From CAHJXF01 sp038240015 (GTDB lineage: Bacteria; Pseudomonadota; Gammaproteobacteria; Burkholderiales; Burkholderiaceae_D): a stretch of DNA of 20,284 bases. How positions within the stretch are numbered: the first letter of the stretch is position 1; each line of letters starts with the position of its first letter. The translations under genes were made by a program, and so were the position numbers. The stretch lies in assembly GCA_038240015.1 (NCBI GenBank), contig JBBSEF010000053.1, positions 1 to 20,284 on the forward strand, in the 5' to 3' direction. The notes below the pieces were generated by a model. It made no database searches. It was not told the origin of the DNA and saw only the letters and a program-made list of their open reading frames with translations. Shown here piece after piece: positions 14,880-20,284 of the stretch.

Positions 14880-16087
14880 TGCGCACCACCCACGCCTGCG
14901 CAGTCGGTCTTGAACGGATCGCGCTCGTTGAGTTCGTCGACGTAGTTCGCGATGCCGAGCGTCTCGCGCGCGAGAAAGTGTTCGACCGCGTCAGCGAAGG
15001 CGGGATGCGCGAGCCAGTGCATCGAGCGCGTCTTCACCGGCAGAAAGCCGCGCACCATCTTGTGTTCGCCCTGCGCGCCGCCCTCGAAGAAACGTATGCC
15101 GCGTGCGATGCAGAATTCGAGCGGCTGGTAGTACGCGCATTCGAAATGCAGGCAGGGCACGTGCTCAATCTCTCCCCAATAGCGGCCGTAGAGCGTGTGC
15201 TCATTGAAGACGACGAGCGAGCTTGCGATCGGCCGCGCGCCATTCGTGTCCGCATCTGCATCGTCCAGTTCGGCGATGACGAGCAGCAAATTCTCGGGCA
15301 TCGTTTTCGCGATGCGCCGGAAGAATGCGAGACTGAGGTAAGGCGTCGAGTAGTGCGCGCGATAGGTGTTGTTGTAGCAGCGCGTGAAGAAACGCCAGTC
15401 GGCGTCGGTCGCATCGCCGCCTTCGACTCTACGCATCCGCACGCCCGCTTCGACAACCTTTCGGCGCTCGGCGCGAATGTTCTTGCGGCGCTTTCTTGCC
15501 AGCGTATCTACGAACGCATCGAAGTTCGCGAAGCCGGCGTTGGTCCAGTGGAACTGCACGCCGTCGCGGCGCATGCAGCCCGCAGCTTCAAGAGCATCGA
15601 CCTCGTCGTCGTCCTCTGGGAAAAGCACATGCAGCGACGAGACATCACTTGCACGCGCGTACGCGAGCATTGCCTGCGCGAGCGCGCTGCGCGTGGTCCG
15701 ATCCGATGCGATCAACCGTGGCCCGGTCACCGGCGTGAACGGAATCGCCGACAAGAGCTTCGGGTAGTAGGCCAGCCCATGCTGCCGATACGCGTCGGCC
15801 CACGCCCAATCGAAAACGTATTCGCCGTACGAATGGAACTTGCGATAGAGCGGCACGGCGCCTGCGAGCGCACCGTCATCGTTCCATAGCGTGAGGTACT
15901 CGACCGCCCAGCCCGATTCGAAATCGGCGCAGCCGGTCTCGTGCAGAGCCGCGAGAAAATCGTAGCGGAGGAAGGGATTGATGTCGCATGCAGGAGAACG
16001 ATCGACTGCCTCGGCGTGCACGAGTGCGTCCCAGCTAGCGGGTCCGATCTCGGCCAGGTCGGTGATGATGCGCGTGTGATAATTCAC
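14876..16087 (-). CDS. GNAT-fold protein of the COG3146/DUF482 type
   Basis: A 403-residue cytoplasmic protein of the GNAT family, sometimes annotated as peptidoglycan biosynthesis-like (FemAB-related). Recognisable family segments are HSYGEYVFDWAWADAYRQHG, YYPKLLSAIPFTPVTGPRL, KRRKNIRAERRKV, YYQPLEFCIARGIRFFEGGAQGEHKMVRGF and the PVKTRSMHWL end. The biochemical function of this family is not established. I placed the start at GTG 16087 (VNYHTRIITDL) because family similarity begins there and this avoids overlap with nadE; an ATG at 16180 would add 31 residues with no family character and run into nadE. Neither start has a clear ribosome-binding site. It is divergent from nadE and shares four bases with the downstream exporter gene. 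Confidence 0.85.
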   Translation of the reverse strand: MNYHTRIITDLAEIGPASWDALVHAEAVDRSPACDINPFLRYDFLAALHETGCADFESGWAVEYLTLWNDDGALAGAVPLYRKFHSYGEYVFDWAWADAYRQHGLAYYPKLLSAIPFTPVTGPRLIASDRTTRSALAQAMLAYARASDVSSLHVLFPEDDDEVDALEAAGCMRRDGVQFHWTNAGFANFDAFVDTLARKRRKNIRAERRKVVEAGVRMRRVEGGDATDADWRFFTRCYNNTYRAHYSTPYLSLAFFRRIAKTMPENLLLVIAELDDADADTNGARPIASSLVVFNEHTLYGRYWGEIEHVPCLHFECAYYQPLEFCIARGIRFFEGGAQGEHKMVRGFLPVKTRSMHWLAHPAFADAVEHFLARETLGIANYVDELNERDPFKTDCAGVGGAQ

Positions 16088-16167
16088 TTGGAGACGAGGC
16101 TCGATGCGGGTCGTGATTGAACGCGAGCCGACACCTTCATGACAACCGCGAGCGACAGGATGTCTGC

Positions 16168-17829
16168 TTGAACCCATCACCGAACGACCGCGTCATTCGC
16201 GTCGCGATCGCGCAGATCAACTGCACGGTCGGCGATCTCGAAGGCAACGCAGAAAAGATTTTCAACGCGGCACAGGCGGCTGCATCGCGCGGGGCCGACA
16301 TCGTCGTCACCCCGGAACTCGCGCTGACCGGCTATCCGCCGGAGGACCTACTGCTGCGTCCGGCATTGTATGCGAGAAGCGACGAGGCTCTCGCCGCACT
16401 GGTCGCGCGGCTTGCGGCGTTTGCGGACCTGCATTGCGTGATCGGTCATCCCTCGCTTTCGGATGGCAAGCGCTACAACTCCGCGTCGGTGTGGCGCGGC
16501 GGGCATCGCGTCGGCATCGTTCACAAGCGCGAACTGCCGAACTACGACGTGTTCGATGAAGTGCGTTATTTCAATCCCGGCGTCGAGACCTGCGTGTTCG
16601 ACGTGAAGGGAACGCGCTTCAGCGTCGCGGTCTGCGAGGACATCTGGTTTCCCCGCGTACCTGCCGCAGCGCGCGCTGCGGGCGCCGAGGTGCTGCTCGT
16701 TCCGAATGCATCGCCGTATCACGTCAACAAGCTCGCGCAACGTCACGACGTGATGCGCGCGAACGTCACGCCTTCCGGGCTCGCTCTGGTCTATGCGAAT
16801 CTCGTCGGCGGCCAGGACGAACTGGTGTTCGACGGCGGATCGTTCGTGCTCGACCGCCAGGGCCGTGTCGTCGCGCAGATGAAGGACTTCGTCGAGTCCG
16901 TCGAGGTGTTCGAGTTCGACGGCGCGGTCCCGCGCGAAGCGGCGATTGCCGCGGACCTGCCGCTCGCCGAGCAGGTCTATCGCGCGCTGGTTCTCGGCGT
17001 TGCCGACTACATCGTCAAGAACGGATTTCCAGGCGTGATCATCGGCTTGTCGGGCGGTGTCGATTCCGCGCTGACGCTCGCGATCGCGGTCGACGCGCTC
17101 GGACCCGAGCGCGTGCGATGCGTGATGATGCCGTCGCGCTATACCGCCGACATCTCGTGGATCGACGCGCGCGACATGGCCGGGAGAGTCGGCGTGCGCT
17201 ACGACGAGATCGCGATCGCGCCGATGCTGGATGCGTTTCGCGCGCAGCTCGCGCCCCAGTTCGAAGGCCTGCCGGAAGACACGACCGAGGAGAACATCCA
17301 GGCGCGTGTGCGCGGGACGCTGTTGATGGCCTTGTCCAACAAGAGCGGCCGCATCGTGCTGACCACCGGCAACAAGAGCGAACTCGCGACCGGTTATTGC
17401 ACGCTGTACGGCGACATGGCCGGCGGGTTCGCCGTGATCAAGGACGTCGCCAAGACGCTGGTATACGAACTGTGCGCGTGGCGCAATCGCAGCGACGCGT
17501 TTGGCGCAGCGGGAACACGCAGAGACGTGATCCCAGAACGCATCATCACGCGGCCGCCATCGGCCGAGCTGCGGCCCGATCAAACCGACCAGGATTCGCT
17601 GCCGCCCTACGAAATACTCGACGGCATCATGCGGCGCTACATGGAGGAAGATCAGAGCGCGGCCGAGATCATCGCGGCCGGATATGCAAAGGCCGATGTC
17701 GAGCGCGTCGCGCGCCTGATCAAGCTGTCGGAATACAAGCGCAGGCAGTCACCGGTCGGCATTCGCATCACGCAGCGCGCGTTCGGCCGTGACTGGCGTT
17801 ATCCTGTTACCAACCGTTTTGAAGCTTGA
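16168..17829 (+). CDS. nadE: Glutamine-dependent NAD+ synthetase
   Basis: A 553-residue two-domain enzyme making NAD+ from deamido-NAD+, ATP and glutamine, the last step of NAD synthesis. The N-terminal nitrilase-type glutaminase domain (about 8-265) has the triad Glu50, Lys120 and Cys156 (VCEDIWF). The C-terminal synthetase domain (about 275-553) has the ATP-pyrophosphatase loop SGGVDS at 295-300, TTGNKSELATGYCTLYGD and SAELRPDQTDQD. There is no in-frame ATG near the family start. I chose TTG 16168, preceded by ACAGGATGTCTGC; a TTG at 16117 would add 17 unlikely residues. It precedes glnB by 34 bases on the same strand, a pairing seen in many betaproteobacteria, and links NAD synthesis with nitrogen status. 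Confidence 0.95.
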   Translation: MNPSPNDRVIRVAIAQINCTVGDLEGNAEKIFNAAQAAASRGADIVVTPELALTGYPPEDLLLRPALYARSDEALAALVARLAAFADLHCVIGHPSLSDGKRYNSASVWRGGHRVGIVHKRELPNYDVFDEVRYFNPGVETCVFDVKGTRFSVAVCEDIWFPRVPAAARAAGAEVLLVPNASPYHVNKLAQRHDVMRANVTPSGLALVYANLVGGQDELVFDGGSFVLDRQGRVVAQMKDFVESVEVFEFDGAVPREAAIAADLPLAEQVYRALVLGVADYIVKNGFPGVIIGLSGGVDSALTLAIAVDALGPERVRCVMMPSRYTADISWIDARDMAGRVGVRYDEIAIAPMLDAFRAQLAPQFEGLPEDTTEENIQARVRGTLLMALSNKSGRIVLTTGNKSELATGYCTLYGDMAGGFAVIKDVAKTLVYELCAWRNRSDAFGAAGTRRDVIPERIITRPPSAELRPDQTDQDSLPPYEILDGIMRRYMEEDQSAAEIIAAGYAKADVERVARLIKLSEYKRRQSPVGIRITQRAFGRDWRYPVTNRFEA

Positions 17830-17863
17830 TGTCCATCGACATTCCACGCCCAAGGGTCTGACC

Positions 17864-18202
17864 ATGAAACGCATTACGGCGATCATCAAACCGTTCAAGC
17901 TCGATGAAGTGCGCGAGGCGATGGCCGCCGTCGGCATCACGGGCCTCACCGTCACGGAGGTCAAGGGCTTCGGGCGGCAGAAGGGCCACACCGAGCTCTA
18001 TCGCGGCGCCGAATACGCCGTCGACTTTCTGCCCAAGGTCAAGATCGAAGTGATCGTCACCGACGACGCGGCCCAACGAACCATCGATTCGATTGTCGCG
18101 GCAGCGCGCACCGGCAAGATCGGCGACGGCAAGATCTTCGTGACCACCGTCGATGCGGTGGTGCGCATTCGCACCGGCGAGACCGGCGCCGACGCGGTCT
18201 GA
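17864..18202 (+). CDS. glnB: Nitrogen regulatory protein P-II
   Basis: A 112-residue P-II signal protein, exactly the family length. It forms a trimer that senses 2-oxoglutarate and ATP/ADP, is uridylylated by GlnD, and controls GlnE, NtrB and other targets. Tyr51, the uridylylation site, is present in the T-loop (YRGAEYAVDF), and the C-terminal signature TGKIGDGKIFV is complete. ATG 17864 follows CAAGGGTCTGACC. GlnB is favoured over GlnK because it follows nadE and no amtB gene is adjacent, but the two cannot be separated with certainty by sequence alone. It ends 22 bases before a two-hairpin repeat. Confidence 0.95.
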   Translation: MKRITAIIKPFKLDEVREAMAAVGITGLTVTEVKGFGRQKGHTELYRGAEYAVDFLPKVKIEVIVTDDAAQRTIDSIVAAARTGKIGDGKIFVTTVDAVVRIRTGETGADAV

Positions 18203-18224
18203 ACGCGGCGCGGTCCCGTCTGAT

Positions 18225-18298
18225 CCGTCATTCCCGCGTACGCGGGAATCCAGTGTCGTTGGCACGTCGCTGGGTGCCCGCATTCGCGGGGACGACGG
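18225..18298. repeat. Two-hairpin dispersed-type (REP/BIME-like) repeat
   Basis: A 74-base inverted pair in the 135-base gap between glnB and folC. The left arm contains the perfect 20-base palindrome ATTCCCGCGTACGCGGGAAT (18230-18249). The right arm has CCCGC-ATTC-GCGGG. The outer ends CCGTCATTCCCGCG (18225-18238) and CGCGGGGACGACGG (18285-18298) are inverted copies with two mismatches, and CCAG/CTGG (18250-18253, 18270-18273) pair inside. The GTCATTCCCGCG...CGGGAATCCAG form is typical of dispersed intergenic repeats in many proteobacteria. It may also act as a terminator for nadE-glnB. There is no other gene in this gap. Confidence 0.8.
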
Positions 18299-18337
18299 TA
18301 GCTGCAGGGCAACCCGTCGGTCGTCCCTTGTTTTGAA

Positions 18338-19720
18338 ATGAATCCGCGCACGCTCGACGAATGGCTGCTGGCGGTCGAGGCCTTGCATCCGCAGTCGATC
18401 GCGATGGGGCTCGATCGATCGCGCGAGGTTGCCGATCGTCTGGGTCTGGGCACTCATCTCACGCTGGATATTCCGATCATCGCGGTCGGCGGAACCAACG
18501 GAAAAGGCTCGACCTGCGCGATGCTCGAATCGATACTGCTCGCGGCGGGCTATCGCGTCGGCCTCTACATCAAGCCGCATTTTCTTCGGTTCAACGAGCG
18601 CGCGCGCATCGATGGCGTCGAAGCGAGCGATGCCGAATTGATCGAGCAATTCGAAGCGGTCGAAGCGGCGCGAATTGGAGACGCCGCCGCAAACATCGAG
18701 GTCGGGCTCACCTACTACGAGTTCACGACGCTCGCGATCCTGCGTCTGTTCTCGAAGAAGCCGCTCGACATCGTGGTCCTCGAAGTCGGCCTCGGCGGCC
18801 GGCTCGATACCGTCAACCTGATCGATGCCGACTGCGCGGTAGTGACCGGCATCGCGATCGATCACGTTGAATATCTCGGCGGCACCCGCGACGCGATAGG
18901 CTTCGAGAAGGCCGGCATCTTTCGCAAGGGTCGTCCTGCCATCTGCGCGGACCCCGACCCGCCCGCATCGTTGACAGCACACGCCGAAAAGATCGGCGCC
19001 GATCTGTGGCTGATCGGCCGCGACTTCAATTATTCAGGCGATCGTCAGCAGTGGAACTTCACGGCCCGAGGTCAGCGCCGGGCCAGCCTCGCCTATCCCG
19101 CGTTGCGCGGCGCGAACCAACTGCTCAACGCATCGGCCGCTCTCGCCGCCTTGAGCGCGCTGCGCGATCGCTTGCCGGTTGCGCAGCAGGCCGTGCGCAC
19201 CGGCTTGATGACGGTCGAACTCGCGGGCCGCTTTCAAGTGTTGCCGGGAAGGCCGACCGTGATCTACGACGTCGCGCACAACCCGCAAGCCGCAGGCGCT
19301 CTCGCCCACAACCTCGACGGCATGGGCTACTTCCCCTACACGCTTGCGATCTTTGGTGCGATGAAGGACAAGGACATTGCCGGCATCGTCGGGCCGATGG
19401 TTGGCCGCGTCGATCGCTGGTTCATGACGGGCTTGCCGCTGGCTCGCGCGGCGACCGCGGAGCACCTCGCAGCGGAACTCGCGGCGGCGACGGGAGCGAT
19501 GAAGGCTGCGACCGGGAAGCGACGCAGCGCCGACGAACCCGCCGACGAACTCGCTGAAGTAAGGACCTTCACCAGTCCCGCCGACGCATGGGTCGCAGCG
19601 ATGGAGTCCGCGGGGCCCGATGATAGAATCGTGGCCTTCGGTTCGTTCCACACGGTCGCCGGTGTCATCAAGGCGCGTGCTTCGCCGCGTGCCTCCAGTG
19701 ATGCAGGCCGAATCCCCTGA
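18338..19720 (+). CDS. folC: Bifunctional dihydrofolate synthase/folylpolyglutamate synthase
   Basis: A 460-residue Mur-ligase-type enzyme that adds glutamate to dihydropteroate and then to tetrahydrofolates, using ATP. The ATP loop GTNGKGST is at 52-59. The IKPHFLRFNERARIDG folate-site region, YYEFTTLAIL, EVGLGGRLDTVNLID, IDHVEYLG and FEKAGIFRKGRP (with the usual modified-lysine site) follow in order, then YDVAHNPQAA and FGAMKDKD in the C-terminal domain. It is some 20-40 residues longer than usual because of an Ala/Lys/Glu-rich stretch at about 381-407. ATG 18338 is the natural start, though no clear ribosome-binding site precedes it. The SPOR-type gene starts 10 bases after its stop, as in Burkholderiales. 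Confidence 0.95.
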   Translation: MNPRTLDEWLLAVEALHPQSIAMGLDRSREVADRLGLGTHLTLDIPIIAVGGTNGKGSTCAMLESILLAAGYRVGLYIKPHFLRFNERARIDGVEASDAELIEQFEAVEAARIGDAAANIEVGLTYYEFTTLAILRLFSKKPLDIVVLEVGLGGRLDTVNLIDADCAVVTGIAIDHVEYLGGTRDAIGFEKAGIFRKGRPAICADPDPPASLTAHAEKIGADLWLIGRDFNYSGDRQQWNFTARGQRRASLAYPALRGANQLLNASAALAALSALRDRLPVAQQAVRTGLMTVELAGRFQVLPGRPTVIYDVAHNPQAAGALAHNLDGMGYFPYTLAIFGAMKDKDIAGIVGPMVGRVDRWFMTGLPLARAATAEHLAAELAAATGAMKAATGKRRSADEPADELAEVRTFTSPADAWVAAMESAGPDDRIVAFGSFHTVAGVIKARASPRASSDAGRIP

Positions 19721-19730
19721 CCGTAGCGCC

Positions 19731-20284
19731 ATGTCCTTTTTCTCGCGGAACAAAGACCCAGTCGAACCGGCTCGCGCCGATGAGGTTCCGTTCGAATCGC
19801 TGCGACGTTCGGCGCGCAGTTCGCGCCGCAGTTCCAATGTACGCGCGACCATGGAACCCTTGGCGGACGACACGGCCGATGGCGTGCCGCTCGATCCGGC
19901 GCAAGCCGCGAAGACGCGCGCGCGCCGCCGATTGATCGGTGCGATCGCGTTGGCCCTCGCTGCGGTGGTCTTCGTGCCCATGCTGTTCGATCGCACGCAA
20001 CCGCCGCCGGCTGACGACATCGCCGTTCAGATCCCCGATCGCGACGCGCCGTTCGAAGGGCGACGCGGCGTTCCCCGCGACATACCCGATGCCGGCAAAG
20101 GTCCGCTGCGTCCTTCAGGCTCCTTGCCGACGATGACTCCGGGCGCCGGGCTTGGCGCATCACCCGGCGCATCGACGAGCGCTAACAGCGACGTCGCGTC
20201 ACCGCCGATCGCATCGGTAGAGATCTCGAAGCCCTCGTCGACGAGCGAGGCTTCGAGCGAGAAATCGGTTCTGAAGGCAACCGA
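19731..20284 (+). CDS. SPOR-domain (DedD-like) protein, N-terminal part (cut by right edge)
   Basis: The frame is open from ATG 19731 to the window end, giving 184 residues without a stop. The protein begins MSFFSRNKDP, has a charged cytoplasmic head, then RARRRLIGAIALALAAVVFVPMLFD with one membrane helix at about 68-86, followed by QPPPADDIAVQIPDRD and a long Pro/Ser/Ala-rich linker. This layout and the position directly after folC match the SPOR-domain proteins (DedD type) of betaproteobacteria, inner-membrane proteins that bind denuded septal peptidoglycan. The SPOR domain itself would be outside the window, so the call rests on the membrane segment and gene order. An in-frame ATG at 19701 would overlap folC and looks less likely. 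Confidence 0.75.
   Translation, partial: MSFFSRNKDPVEPARADEVPFESLRRSARSSRRSSNVRATMEPLADDTADGVPLDPAQAAKTRARRRLIGAIALALAAVVFVPMLFDRTQPPPADDIAVQIPDRDAPFEGRRGVPRDIPDAGKGPLRPSGSLPTMTPGAGLGASPGASTSANSDVASPPIASVEISKPSSTSEASSEKSVLKAT

Noticed and set aside
18225..18298. CRISPR array
   Set aside because: There is one inverted pair only, with no direct repeats or regular spacers.

Overview
The window is GC-rich chromosomal DNA, probably from a betaproteobacterium of the Burkholderiales type. The evidence is the conserved housekeeping order nadE-glnB and folC followed by a SPOR/DedD-like gene, and the way the proteins read; no rRNA marker is present, so the taxonomy is inference.

Layout. The left edge holds the 3' end of a nitroreductase-family gene. 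A minus-strand pair follows: an aldehyde dehydrogenase and a short-chain dehydrogenase. Divergent from these is a Crp/Fnr-family regulator (2757-3401), then a short AT-richer stretch with a perfect inverted repeat, and a 42-residue single-span membrane protein gene with a strong ribosome-binding site (3541-3669). Next is a compact plus-strand operon: a class III nucleotide cyclase with AAA-type ATPase and TPR regions (3775-7047), a cytochrome P450 (7062-8459) and a very large membrane-anchored DyP-type peroxidase (8456-11977, overlapping the P450 stop). A patatin-like lipase gene faces this operon convergently (12040-13230).

The right half is mostly housekeeping: inorganic pyrophosphatase, an EamA-type exporter translationally coupled to a GNAT/COG3146 protein, glutamine-dependent NAD synthetase, the P-II protein GlnB, a two-hairpin dispersed-type repeat, FolC, and the start of a SPOR-type (DedD-like) cell-envelope protein cut by the right edge.

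The most interesting part is 2757-13230. The P450 keeps its heme-cysteine loop and ExxR pair but lacks the I-helix acid/alcohol pair needed for normal O2 activation. No ferredoxin or reductase gene is nearby. Its partner is a peroxidase tethered to the membrane by four helices, and a lipid acyl hydrolase lies next door. A cyclic-nucleotide-type regulator and a nucleotide cyclase gene flank the start of the operon. My hypothesis is a signal-controlled, membrane-associated lipid-peroxide (oxylipin-like) pathway: patatin releases fatty acid, the DyP-type enzyme makes or uses a peroxide, and the P450 rearranges it. The aldehyde dehydrogenase and SDR could handle products. This is inference from motifs and gene order; no substrate can be read from the sequence.
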